A model generated the notes under the pieces. That model was not told the DNA's origin. It ran no database searches and worked only from the letters and a program-made list of their open reading frames with translations. A program made the position numbers and the translations under genes. Below, one piece after another: positions 34,730 to 46,430 of a stretch of 64,000 nucleotides of DNA. Origin of the DNA: Hysterangium stoloniferum (taxonomy: Eukaryota > Basidiomycota > Agaricomycetes > Hysterangiales > Hysterangiaceae); assembly GCA_015178975.1 (NCBI GenBank), contig WHVD01000042.1, positions 1-64,000 of the forward strand, given 5' to 3'. How positions within the stretch are numbered: position 1 is the stretch's first letter; every line of letters starts with the position of its first letter.

Positions 34730-35400
34730 TATTTTAATTTATTTATGCATTATTTCTTGCATTTCTGGGCTATTTTAGACCCATTTATCTGAATTCTTTT
34801 TCCCTGGGACTCTCACTGCTTTTTTTGAGCCCTCTCTGTGAGTATAAGTGGAGTATTGAAGGTGTGTCCTGTCCCTATAATTAACCTTACCTTTTTTGGC
34901 TCAAATATTATTTATACAGTGAAACTGACCTTCTATTTTGTGCCTTTTGGCCTTGATTGCTGTTTCTATTCTTGCTGGAAGATACAATATCCATCCAGGT
35001 TAGTATTTATATCTTTCCTCATGCTGTTAGAAACTGATGATGCTTTATTTTTTGCTTTTTTGGGCTATTTTAGACCCATTTGTCTAAGTTCCTTTTCCCT
35101 GGCACTCTCTACTGCTTTTGTGATTGCTTTCTGTAAGTATCAGTGGAGTAATTGAAAGTGAGTCCTTTCCCTGTAATTAGTTTCACCATTTTTGGCTTAG
35201 AAATAATTCATACAGCTAACATTGACCTTCCATTCTGTAGGTTTTGGCTTTATTGCTGTTTCTATTCTCCCTGTGAGATACAGGCCACCTCCAGGTTAGT
35301 ATTAATGCCATCTCTAATGCTGTTAAAGTTTATTCATGATTTCTTTTTTACATTTTTGACTTATTTTAGCCTAAATTATTTCAACCATCTCCCTCTCCTC
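34730..35400 (+). repeat. ~295-bp tandem repeat in Helitron leader, exon-like
   Basis: Two full units and part of a third: GGGCTATTTTAGACCCATTT at 34767 and 35062, and a diverged match near 35356 (spacing 295, 294). Each unit contains a pyrimidine-rich tract ending TTTTAG and, about 60-80 bases on, a GTGAGTAT or GTAAGTAT donor, so it looks like a duplicated small leader exon with its introns. Confidence 0.6.
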
Positions 35401-35602
35401 TCTCCCCTCTTTTGCAGGTTTTCTGTCTCTGCTACTACAGCTTGGCCTGCCTTTTTTCTTTTTTGTTTTGTGGTGCTTCCCAATTGGTGCAAGTGTGCCA
35501 TATTGGTGAACAGGTCTTTTGAGTGTACCTATACAGCCTTTGTTTGCTGTTGCCAAGTATATTGCACTGGCATTTTTCTCTTGAGTGGATCCTTCTATTA
35601 TT

Positions 35603-38600
35603 ATGGATCAAACACCTGAATGTAATCGGGAGGAGGAGCGACGGGAGCGTAGGGCCCAACTGCAAATGACATCCCCCTCTGACCGCCATCGACATTTAGC
35701 TGTGAATAATCATGATGTTCCACCCCCTGCTCAACCATTCCCACATGTCCGTGATGTTGCAGGTCAATCTGATAATCCATTTTTGGTGGCCCAGCAACCA
35801 CCAGAATTGCCTCACCACAATGTAATTGCTGCAGGTGGTTCTGCTGCAGGTGGTTCTGCTGCAGGTGGTTCTGCTGCAGGTGGTTCTGCTGCAGGTGGTT
35901 CTACTGCAGGTGGTTCTGCTGCAGGTGGTTCTGCTGCAGGTGGTTCTGCTGCAGGTGGTTCTGCTGCAGGTGGTTCTACTGCAGGTGGTTCTGCTGCAGG
36001 TGGTTCTGCTGCAGGTGGTTCTGCTGCAGGTGGTTCTGCTGCAGGTGGTTCTGCTGCAGGTGGTTCTGCTGCAGGTGGTTCTGCTGCAGGTGGTTCTGCT
36101 GCAGGTGGTTCTGCTGCAGGTGGTTCTGCTGCAGGTGGTTCTGCTGCAGGTGGTTCTGCTGCAGGTGGTTCTGCTGCAGGTGGCTTCTGCTGCAGGTGGC
36201 TCTTGTTGCAGGTGGCTCTGCTGCAGGTGTTGCAGGTAGCTCTGCTGCAGGTAGGTCTGCTGCAGGTCGCTCTGCTGCAGGTCGCTCTGTTCCAATTGGC
36301 TCTGCTGCAATGGATATTTTGAATGCTCGGTATGCAGCTTTGCCACCATTACGACAACCTATTCGTAGGCAAAGAAATCCAACTGCTCAACCACAGGCAC
36401 GAACTGCCCAATTAGCACTTGTAGATCAAGCTATCCAGCCTGCAATTGGTTCTGTTGCAGTGGCTGATCTGCATGCTCAGTATGCTGCTTTGCCACCATT
36501 ACAACAACCTGCTCAACCACAGCCACCAATTTTACAGTCAGCACCACATCCACACCATGGTCATCAACCAGGAAATGTACCTGTACAACCACAGCTGCCA
36601 GTACAACAAAATCATCCATCTGCACTACTGCACCATGATCATCCACCCATTATTCCAGTTCAACAAATCCAGGCACAGCTACCCATTTTGCAGTTAGCAC
36701 CACCACCATCACAACAACCACCTATTATTCAGTGGGCCCCACCACAGTACCACCATCTACCTGGAAATCCAGCTCAACAACAACAACAACAACCTATTAT
36801 TCAGTGGGCCCCACCACAGTACCACCATCTACCTGGAAATCCAGCTCAACAACAACAACAACAACCTATATTGCAGTGGGCACCACCACAGCTTCACCAT
36901 CCACCTGGAAATCCAGCTCAACAACAACAACCACTACAGTTAGCCCCGCCTCCAGCCATTCTCCCACCTCCAGCCATTCTCCCACCTCCAGCCATTCTCC
37001 CACCTCCAGCCATTCTCCCACCTCCAGCCATTCTCCCACCTCCAGCCATTCTCCCACCTCCAGCCATTCTCCCACCTCCAGCCATTCTCCCACCTCCAGC
37101 CATTCTCCCACCTCCAGCCATTCTCCCACCTCCAGCCATTCTCCCACCTCCAGCCATTCTCCCACCTCCAGCCATTCTCCCACCTCCAGCCATTCTCCCA
37201 CCTCCAGCCATTCTCCCACCTCCAGCCATTCTCCCACCTCCAGCCATTCTCCCACCTCCAGCCATTCTCCCACCTCCAGCCATTCTCCCACCTCCAGCCA
37301 TTCTCCCACCTCCAGCCATTCTCCCACCTCCAGCCATTCTCCCACCTCCAGCCATTCTCCCACCTCCAGCCATTCTCCCACCTCCAGCCATTCTCCCACC
37401 TCCAGCCATTCTCCCACCTCCAGCCATTCTCCCACCTCCAGCCATTCTCCCACCTCCAGCCATTCTCCCACCTCCAGCCATTCTCCCACCTCCAGCCATT
37501 CTCCCACCTCCAGCCATTCTCCCACCTCCAGCAATTCCACCGCCTGCAGCCATGCCTCTCCCTCCACCTCCTGTTGCACAATTACCCATTGGACGGCAGC
37601 CAGTTGTAGAGGACAGGTTTCCAAGACATGACTTGGGACATATGAATATACAGTGTCCAGACTGTGGAGCATTTCACTGGATAGATGAGCGTCTCTCACA
37701 TAGTTCTAAGATACATCCAAAATTTGGCAAGTGTTGCAAACAAGGAAAGGTGGCCCTCCCAATACTTGAGCCAGTCCCTCACACTTTAAGGTCCCTCCTT
37801 GAGGATAATACAGACAATGGCAAAGAATTTCGGAAAAATATTCGGGCATATAATAATGCATTTGCATTTACATCACTTGGTGTCAATTTGGATGAGTCTG
37901 TCTTTCAAGGTGGTGGTGGCCCATATGTCTTCAAAATTCATGGTGAATTGTATCACCAGCATGGTGCCTTGATTCCTTACACAGAAGGTGTATCACGTAG
38001 TTATGCTCAGCTTTACATCCATGATCCTGCATTAGCAGAGGAGGATGGACTGAGGCAGGCATTGCAGCAAAGGCAGAATCACAGGGCAAATCGAAACTTG
38101 AACAACCAAACCTTTTCTGACCTCCAGGATATGATGGAGAAATATAATCCCTTTATAGAACTCTATCGCCAGGCACATGAACGATTGAGGACACAGACAG
38201 AGACTCCAAGGTTACATGTTAGACTGAGCTACAAGGCTTTTAATGGTCCATGATGGTACAACCTTCCAACCGGTGATGAACTTGCAGTCATTCTCCCTGG
38301 AGAGGGTGATACAGGTCGTGGTGATCCAAGGGATATTATTGTTCAGAGAAGGGGTGGCCAGTTCCATCATGTGCATGATGCACAAGCCATTTATACACCC
38401 CTTCATTATGTCATGCTCTTCCCCAGGGGTGAGCGTGGATGGCCATGGGACATTCCTTATGCAAATCAAAATTGGCAGCCCCAGCCTGGACAGCAGGATG
38501 AAGAAGGTGAAGATGAAGATAAAAGTCGTAAAGTGACCCAATGTGAATATTATGCCTATCACCTATTTCCCAGAGCAAATGAAGCCATGACCATTTTTTA

Positions 38601-41600
38601 TGCACAAAAGCTATTCCAGCAGTATATTGTCAATGCCTGGGCTATAACAGAGCAGCGCAGATTGAGATTTCTGAGGGATAATCAACCAAGGTTATGTGCA
38701 GAACTCTATAACCAGGTGGTTGATCCATTTACAAATCAGGATGTCAATACAGATGCTAATAATATTGGTCAGAGGGTGATACTACCTTCTTTATTTGCTG
38801 GGGGTTCAAGGGATATGAGGCAAAGTCTACAGAATTCATTTGCAATTGCATGCAAGTATGGCAATGCCAGCTGCTTCATCACTATGACTGCCAATCCCAA
38901 TTGGGAGGAGGTCACCCGTGAATTGCTTCCTGGCCAGACCCCTGCTGATTGGCCTGATTTGGTGTCCCGTGTCTTTGCTGCCAAGAAGGCTAAGTTGCTC
39001 AAGATGATCACAGAAGATCATATCTTTGGTAGCACAGTAGCTCATATCCATGTTATTGAATTCCAAAAGCGTGGTCTTCCACACATGCACTGCCTCATAT
39101 GGTTTGATGACCAGAATAAGCCAAGGACACCAAAAGATGTCGACTCAATGGTTTCTGCCTGTTTTCCAGATCCTGAAACACATCCCAGACTATTTAATTT
39201 AGTAGGTCAACTCATGACCCATGGTCCCTGTGGAACTGATCATCCAAATGCTGCCTGTATGGTAGATAAGAAATGTAGTAAACACTATCCAAAGGAGTGG
39301 TGTGAAGCCACCATTGTCAAGGAGGAAGGCTATCCAACATGCCGTCGCCCTAACAATGGAAGGGTTTATCAAACTCCCAAGTTTACATATGACAACAGAC
39401 ATGTTGTCCCTTACTCCCCTATTTTGATTCTCACCTTTGAATGCCACATCAATGTGGAGTTGACCATTACCAATAGGTCAATGAAGTATATGCATAAATA
39501 TTGTTACAAGGGCCATGATCGTACAACTATGGAATTTGGAACAACACCAGATGAGATTCAACAGTACCTTGATGCACGTTATGTCAGTGCACATGAGTCT
39601 GTCTGGTGATTAATGCGCAATGAACTCCACACCCAGGTTCCTCCAGTAATGGCACTTCGTGTCCATCTTCCTGGGGAAAACACTGTAGTTTTTGATGCTG
39701 ATCAAGGTCCTGCTGAGGCTTTGCAAAGGGCAGAGCATTCAGGGACAACTCTCATGGCTTATTTTGAGGCTAATGCTAAGAATCTCATTGGATATAATGG
39801 ACAGCATGCCAAGGATACATTTTATATGGACTTTCCTGAGTATTTCACATTTGTACCCAAGACTAAATCATGGAAGCTACGTCAACATGGCTTTTCCATG
39901 CGTATTCATTTTGTTAATATTGCCAGTGGGGAAAGATTCCACCTCCATACATTGCTCACTGTTGTCAAAGGTGCCACCTCATTTGAACAGCTCAGGACCT
40001 TTCAGGGTGAGACTTATCCCACATTTCAACAAGCCTGTGTTGCACGTGGTTTGCTTGAAGATGATTGCCAGTGGCACATGTGCCTCACAGAAGCCAGTCA
40101 TATAGAGTCTGGGTTTCAACTTTGCAGATTGTTTGCTATCATTTTGACCATGTCCTCCCCTGCACAACCCCATGAACTCTGGAATGACTTTAAAGTATTT
40201 CTTTGTGATGATTTGAAGTTTATACTTCAGCAAGAACATGGCATTTTCAATCCATCACCAAACAGCATTTATGACTTTGGTCTCTATGAGATTGATAAAA
40301 TCCTCTGCTATTCTGGAAAGTCCCTCTCACACTATCCAACTATGCCAAACTGCACTGATGTTTGGGATGGGATTCTTGGCAACCGTCTCATTAAAGAGCA
40401 GTCAGATTATGATGTTAATATTGAGCATGCCAGTGCTCAAGCTAATCTTGAAAAGTGCAATCCTGAACAACGAGCTGCCTTTGAGACTATCATGAAGGCA
40501 GTAGATGAGGAGCAGCAGGGCAAATTGTTTTTTGTGAATGGTCCAGGTGGCACTGGCAAGTCCTTTGCATGGAATACTCTGGCACATGCATGTCGTGCCA
40601 AAGGCTATATTGTGCTTTGTGTGGCATCTTCTGGAATTGCATCAATGATTCTCAAGGGTGGTCACACTTCTCATAGCACATTTTCAATCCCTGTTCCCTG
40701 TGAAAAGGATGCTCTATGTCATATCAAAAAGGGTTCAGAAAAAGCAGAGCTCATGAAGAATGTCCGACTGATTATCTGGGATGAAGTTCCAATGCAGTCA
40801 CATTTCACATGTGAGGCAGTTTACAGAACTCTAAGGGATTTATTAGACAAGGAGGATCTTCCCTTTGGAGGGATTCCTGTTGCCTGGGGAGGTGACTTTC
40901 AGCAGACTTTGCCTGTTGTACCAAAGGGTTCAAAAGAACAGATCATTGGACAATGTATCCAGAAATCAGAACTGTGGAAGCATATCAAGGTACTCTTCTT
41001 GAAAAAGAATATGCGGGTGGACCAGGATGATCCAGACAGTCAACAGTTTGCTCAGTGGCTATTGGATATAGGCCATGGAAAGGATTTACCTTTGGATCAT
41101 ACAATGGATATCCCTCTTCATATGATCTGTGGTCCAGAAATGTCTGATCTAATTGCTGAGATATATCCAGACATCCATGTGGATAGAGACCAAAGAGATT
41201 GGCAAGATGAAGACTTCTTAGACCGGGCAATTCTGTGTCCAAGGAATTCAGAGGTTGATGAGATTAATTCAGAACTTCTGAATAAATTCCCTGGGGAGAG
41301 TCGTGTATACCACAGTGCTGATACTGCAGAGGGAGACAGTGAGACAGAGATGTATCCTGTAGAGTATTTGAACAGCCTGAATTTTGGTGGAATCTCACCA
41401 AGTCGACTTGAGGTGAAGCCAGGAGTGCCATTGATGCTATTACGGAACATAGATCCACAGAGGGGGCTTTTCAATGGGACACGATTGCGAATGGTGAAAA
41501 TGGAAAATCATTTGCTTCAAGTGCGGATCCTAACTGGACCATGTACTGGAAAAATGGCATTTCTTTCACGGATCAAAATAATTACAAATAATGATCAACT

Positions 41601-41838
41601 GCCATTTAAACTGCATCATATTCAGTTTCCAGTGCAGTTGGCATTTGCAATGACAATTAACAAGTCACAAGGACAGTCATTGAAAGTGGTAGGAATAGAT
41701 TTGAGAATGGCAGTGTTTGGACATGGGCAATTGTATGTGGGACTTTCAAGGGGAAGAAGTTGGAATAGGATAAAAATATTATTAAAAGAGACAAAGAGAA
41801 CAGCAAATATAGTGTACAAAGATGTATTATTAGATTGA
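35603..41838 (+). CDS. Helitron Rep-helicase protein
   Basis: Likely start MDQTPECNREEERRER at 35603. The frame shifts in the 36180-36240 part of the first minisatellite, then one frame runs from 36196 to 41838 apart from TGA codons at 38251-38253 and 39607-39609, both plausibly former CGA. Order: (AAGGS)n; Gln/Pro-rich linker; (PPPAIL)n; Helitron N-terminal Cys/His domain (CPDCGAFHWIDE, about 37665, then GKCCKQGKV); Rep with PHMHCLIWF (HMH at 39082-39090) and KYMHKYCYKG (two-Tyr motif, about 39484); SF1B PIF1 helicase with GPGGTGKSF (about 40540), IIWDEVPM, GGDFQQTLPVV, NKSQGQSLK and YVGLSRGRS. Rep nicks and joins DNA for rolling-circle transposition; the helicase unwinds it. The two stops suggest a recently disabled autonomous element. 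Confidence 0.85.
35830..36190 (+). repeat. 15-bp coding minisatellite (AAGGS)n
   Basis: About 24 near-identical units of CTGCAGGTGGTTCTG encoding AAGGS. The only variants are a few Ser-to-Thr changes and a degenerating 3' edge where the reading frame slips. The unit is a multiple of three, so all frames stay open across it. Confidence 0.95.
36945..37535 (+). repeat. 18-bp coding minisatellite (PPPAIL)n
   Basis: About 32 nearly perfect units of CCAGCCATTCTCCCACCT encoding a proline-rich hexapeptide. The near-absence of variants implies recent expansion. It separates the Gln/Pro-rich linker from the Cys/His domain of the Helitron protein. Confidence 0.95.
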
Positions 41839-42098
41839 AGTTTTAATGTATTTATTGTTTTGATTGAATTTTTTTTAATAGTGATTGTGATATGTAAATA
41901 CTTAGAAGTGCTCAGAAATACTTAAGAGTCATGGACACAGGGGGGTTTGGGGGGCTTTGCAACAAGCCGGAGCCCGCAGCATAGCAAGGGTTCCCAGGCT
42001 TGTATCTATATTATAGAAATACAGTGCCATTACATAAGCTCCAAATATGGAAATACTACAAATATTTATATATAGGAGACTCATTGGAAGGAACTTTT

Positions 42099-42468
42099 TG
42101 TGAAGTTTGGAGAAGGATTTGTGATATTACAGGGCTACATGCTGTGGGAAGGACCTGGGTATTCTTTCAAGATAGATGAGAGGATGGATGGGTACCTTTC
42201 TCTCAAGATTATGGAAGAGAACCTTCAAGCCAGCCTCAACTATTATGGAAAATATGTGGGTAATGTCATCTTTCAGCAAGATCATGACCCTGAACACACC
42301 TGCAAGAAGGCCCAGACTTGGTTTCAAGATAATGATTTTAATGTCCTTCCATGGCCAGCACAGTTTCCAGCCCTCAATCCCATTGAATACTTGTGGAATC
42401 ATAAAAAGAGGGGGATAAGGAATACTGAAGTTGTGGGAGAGAGTGGAGGAGGAGTGGAACAAGATTGA
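42099..42468 (+). pseudogene. Tc1 transposase, C-terminal half (copy 2)
   Basis: Reads GYMLWEGPGYSFKIDERMD, VIFQQDHDPEHTCKKAQTWF and LNPIEYLWNHKKRGI: second Asp and third Glu regions of a Tc1 DDE domain. The first catalytic Asp region is absent, exactly as in copy 1. Ends GESGGGVEQD before a TGA. Confidence 0.85.
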
Positions 42469-42655
42469 TGTAGAGGTGTGTCAGAATTTGATTGAGAGTA
42501 TGCCTAGAAGGGTTGCAGGTGTGTTTAAGGCAAAGGATAGCAATACTAAGTACTGAATATTAGTAGTTTTGTGGGTCAGAGTTGTTGGCCAAAAAACCCT
42601 TCCAATGAGTCTCCTGTATATATATATTTGTAGTATTTCCATATTTGGAGCTTAT

Positions 42656-43213
42656 GGAGGATGGTCACACTTTATTGAATATACAAAATTTTACTGAATA
42701 ATCCTCATATTTTCCAAGTGAGACTATTCCTTCTAGCCATAACAACTTATTCTATGAGTTTATATTTAATTACCTGAAATTTCATCTTTAAAATATGCAT
42801 GCCTTTTTAAAATACACACAAATGACATAGTTACACAAGATCATTTGGGTTAACCTAGATCATTTGGGTTAAACAAGATTATTTGGGTTATGACTTAATC
42901 TTTGGGTTATGATGTATTCTCTTGTATACAAGCAAATTTTCAAATATATTTCATATAATTTAAATTTAGTTGGTTTAGAGAGTCAACCAGAACTATCTGG
43001 GGGTACCAATCCCCATTGTGCAATTTATTCCAAAAGAATAATCTACAGATGATTGTTTGACTAAATTTTGTCAGATATAGGATTAATATTAATATTTTTG
43101 CATTCTTCAGAGTGATACCTAATCAACTGAATTTGATTAAATATTAATTTTACAACAAACAATATAAATATATATACTTTAGTGGATAAATAATTTTTAA
43201 AGTTTTGGGTTAT
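42656..43213. mobile_element. AT-rich MITE, copy 1 (right end degenerate)
   Basis: Starts GGAGGATGGTC and runs parallel to the element at 48080-48699 through AATATACAAAATTTTA, CATATTTT and TTAGTGGATAAATAA. It cuts the right terminal repeat of Tc1 copy 2. No coding capacity. Confidence 0.75.
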
Positions 43214-43462
43214 TGTTCATTTTAGTTTTAATATGGTGATTATGACTCTACCATTCTCTCTCTTTTTTCCTCCTCTAGTTACTGTTATGATACTAGTATT
43301 GACTTTGCTATTTTTACATATTTTTTTACTAGATGTTCATGGATTGGTCTGGGATAGGTTTGGTTTGGGTAAATGGATTTGGAAAGGTTACTTCAGGCTA
43401 GGTCAAGACATTAAGTAGATGGGCAAATTAAGAATGAGGAGATTGGTAAGACAGGCTGGTAT

Positions 43463-44702
43463 TGTTAAGGGTGCGCACACAGAGGGTTTCTGGAGAAATC
43501 CGGTAGGACTTGGCTTCAGCTTATTGGCTGCACCCTCGTGAGATCATGTTGTCCAATTTCAAACAGGCAGACAGGAAACCCAGGGAGTCCAGGTGGAGGT
43601 CATGGGTTGAGGGGTCGTAGGTTGGAGATCATGGGTCGAGAGGTTGGGGAGTCGAGATAAATAAGTCGAAGGTTAAGATGGATGTGTCAGAGCCTGTGGG
43701 CTCCGACTAGCAAGAGCAGTGTAATTCAGAGAGGAGTTTAGAGCAGAAAATGTACTAGATTACTGGGGAGAATCTAAGCTGATTTTCTGACTGGATTGTA
43801 TGTACAACATCTGCCAGACTATATAGACTGTGGAATGAATAACATACCAAATCCAGTAAAAATGAAATGAAACTAGCAAAACATAAAACGGGATGAGTAG
43901 ACACCAGGTTTGGTGTTAGGAATGGGATGACGGGTTTTCAGAGCGGGGTTCAGTGACTGATGCATGGGATGAGGTTGGACATAGACAGGGACGGAGTCAG
44001 GTGGGTATTCCGATGACTGATACACGATGTAACTGTTCCCAGATGTTTCAATATCTGACTTCCGATCTCCGACTACGGAACATCATAGTTACCGTATTAT
44101 CCGCATTCTTCCCTTGTTCTGCATTTGGTAATTTGTCCGTTGACAAGTATTCACTTGTTTGTTTGTTGTATTTCCATTTCGGAATATTGTCTCCCTAATA
44201 TGTCTTATTGTATTTCCATTTTAAGAACACTTCCGTTTCCGTCTTATTATGGTCTTAGTTTGTAGTACAATAACGAGTAGACTTATATTAGTTTCCACGA
44301 ATTTGTACTTTACCTTAGATCTGATATCGACTTAGTTTCTTATTCCTCCTCCCGTCTTTCTGTACACTCGATATTCAGAACTCTTCAGAACTCTGAATAT
44401 CCGTATTTTCCATCGTAAGTCTCACCTCTGAAATTAAGGACTTTGAGCGTTTGCATAGAGGTGCAGCACATAAGCTGAAGCCGATGTCCTGACCCTATCC
44501 GATAGTTCCCGACTTCCCGGTGACTTTCTGATAGTTCTGGAATAAGTTCCCGACACAGCACTTAACAGTAACGAAGTTGAACATGGACAAGTCTGACATA
44601 CAGAGTCTGGCGGGAATTCCAGTAAACTGACAATTGGTGCATATAGGGTGCAGGTGCATATAAGTTAGTGCCCAGAGTCCGATGGGAATTCTGGTCATAA
44701 CA
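43463..44702 (-). mobile_element. solo LTR A, with nested solo LTR B
   Basis: On the minus strand it begins TGTTATGACC and ends CACCCTTAACA. Flanked by the 5-base duplication GGTAT (43458-43462 and 44703-44707). Net length without the nested LTR is about 700 bases. Same family as LTR D but opposite orientation. No internal region remains, so it is a recombination relic of an LTR retrotransposon. Confidence 0.88.
44034..44567 (+). mobile_element. solo LTR B nested in LTR A
   Basis: TGTTCCCAGATG to AGCACTTAACA, 534 bases, target duplication GTAAC (44029-44033 and 44568-44572). It shares the GCACATAAGCTGAAGCC block with LTR C, so it belongs to a related family. It is younger than LTR A because it sits inside it. 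Confidence 0.88.
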
Positions 44703-44707
44703 GGTAT

Positions 44708-46430
44708 GTGATTAGTAATGGTGGAAAAGTGACAGAACACGTAACAGGACATGGATGAAAGAGGAAGATGCTGGGTCAATGAGAATTATTGTTTCTGAAG
44801 GAATGCCTAAGTGTATGAGGTGAAAATGGGATGATACTGAGAAGAAGAGAAGACATAGAGAAAGACTTTGAAGGTTAAGGTTACTCTCTCTGGATAGGGC
44901 TCTCTAATATCTTGGCTGCAGTTTTCATCTCTCCTCCATAATGATTTCCATAAGGTTTTGTATACTCTCTTTGCTACTGTTTTGTATACCTCTTCCATAG
45001 GAGTCCGCTCATGTTCTTTGATCTCAGCTTGATGTGGTTCTCAGTGAATCTGTCACTAGCTATAAGACTCTAAAAAAATCTGGATATCCAAAACACATAC
45101 CTCATGATGAACAGTATGGTGTTCCTCATAAAATGTTACAGCAACAATGGCAACATACTCCTATCTTGGTGTGTGGAGGAGAATACCCCATCAGTAAAGT
45201 GGTTTGGCTGCTGGAGCTGCTGGCCTTAATCTGGTTTGCTCCTATCCCTTTTATTGGCTATAGGGGTATGTGCTAGCTCCCAGAGGCTCTGAGAGTGCTA
45301 GTATGTCACTGGAGCTGCCAGCCATGATCCAGTTTGCTCCAGTCCCTTTTTCTAGCTGTAGAGGATAGGCACTAGCTTCTAGAGGTTCTGAGAGTGCTAG
45401 TACAGTGCAGCAGATAAAATATGCTCTGTGTAGCTAGTAGTAGGAGTATGAAATTAAAGTATTCCAGTTGACTTCTTTTTTTGGGAATGTCAAAGTGCAA
45501 AACATCAATAATACACACTACCAGACATTGGAGATATATCAGGAAAATGGCATACTGTATCCAATGATCTCTAGCAATAGGATAAAATATCTGAGATAAA
45601 GAGCTTGGGGAGAGTACATACATATGTACATTCACATAGATTTAAATACAGTTGGTTAGAACTCCAAACCATACCACTAGGAACATTGTGACAAAATGTG
45701 ACAAACATGTGTCAGCCACAGTAGCATACCAGTCACAGTTCAAGCATTCTGTGACATCTGTATAGTGGTGTTGTCTTGCTTGGATGTTTTCCTTTGTGCT
45801 CTTATCAACTTCTTCTTTGTTACTATATCCTTTCTTTGTCTGCACATGCAGCTCTATCCACACTCCTATCCTGGAACTTTACCTCTACACACTCATCTCT
45901 GTCTGGCTCCACACGTTGTATTCACCTTGGCCCTCATTGACATAATCAGTCTTGCTGTGAATAATCTTGGGATGAATATCCCTAATACACCTAATGAGTT
46001 GTTGTATGTAAATCTCAATTTATATATCCTAACTAATATGTTTTTAGGTTTTAAATCATTTCCTGAATGCTCATGACCATGGGAAGACATAAGGGAGGTA
46101 CATCTTTATTCTTACATTTTTTTTTTTTCTTTTTGTAACTGTGCTCTCTACTCACCAAGTCAGCTTTATTGCCAAGGATAGTCCTGCTAGGCTTTCTACT
46201 GGTGTGATTTGCCCTGTTCCATTGGAGATGATTGCAATCACATGCCTGGTAGTACATTTTTTATTTTCTTTTGTTTATTGTTTATTTATTGCCTTGACTG
46301 ACCATCCCTTTCTAGACATTCAATTCACTTTGCAAATTTAGGACATTTGGCCAACATGTCAACATCAACGTGAATAAGCAAGAATATATGAAACCATACC
46401 AATTAGAGGCTTGAATTTGAGGGAGTGACA
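44708..46430. other. intergenic, nothing recognised
   Basis: A weak repeat (GAGAGTGCTAGTA, near 45290 and 45392) and short frames only. No gene, RNA or transposon end supported. Confidence 0.35.

Larger units (their letters stand above)
33993..42002 (+). mobile_element. Helitron with Rep-helicase gene (copy 2)
   Basis: The 5' end TCCATATAAATG at 33993 follows A; the 3' end CCCAGGCTTG at 42002 is followed by T. Same ends and same target base in the third Tc1 terminal-repeat copy as Helitron 1. Contents: 5' subterminal iteron-like motifs (34145-34260), a repeated leader (34440-35600), a coding region with two minisatellites, a Helitron-type N-terminal Cys/His domain, Rep, and a PIF1-type helicase. 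The 3' G-rich hairpin seen in copy 1 has lost one arm. Confidence 0.9.
32526..42655 (+). mobile_element. Tc1/mariner-type transposon, copy 2, carrying a TRIM and a Helitron
   Basis: The left end CAGTGACTCAAAAAACCC follows TA at 32524-32525. The left ~215-base terminal repeat ends at about 32740. Transposase N-terminus at 32906-33890 (interrupted by the TRIM at 32971-33626), third terminal-repeat copy at 33893-33992 and 42003-42098 (split by the Helitron), transposase C-terminus at 42099-42468. The right terminal repeat (42590-42655) is cut off by a MITE. Same three-repeat layout as copy 1. Confidence 0.88.

Noticed and set aside
36732-37699. Additional 200-300 codon frames (SHSPTS, EVGEWL, RMAGGG, ENGWRW repeats) over the 18-bp array
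   Set aside because: Shadows of the (PPPAIL)n minisatellite; only the frame continuous with Rep-helicase is credible.
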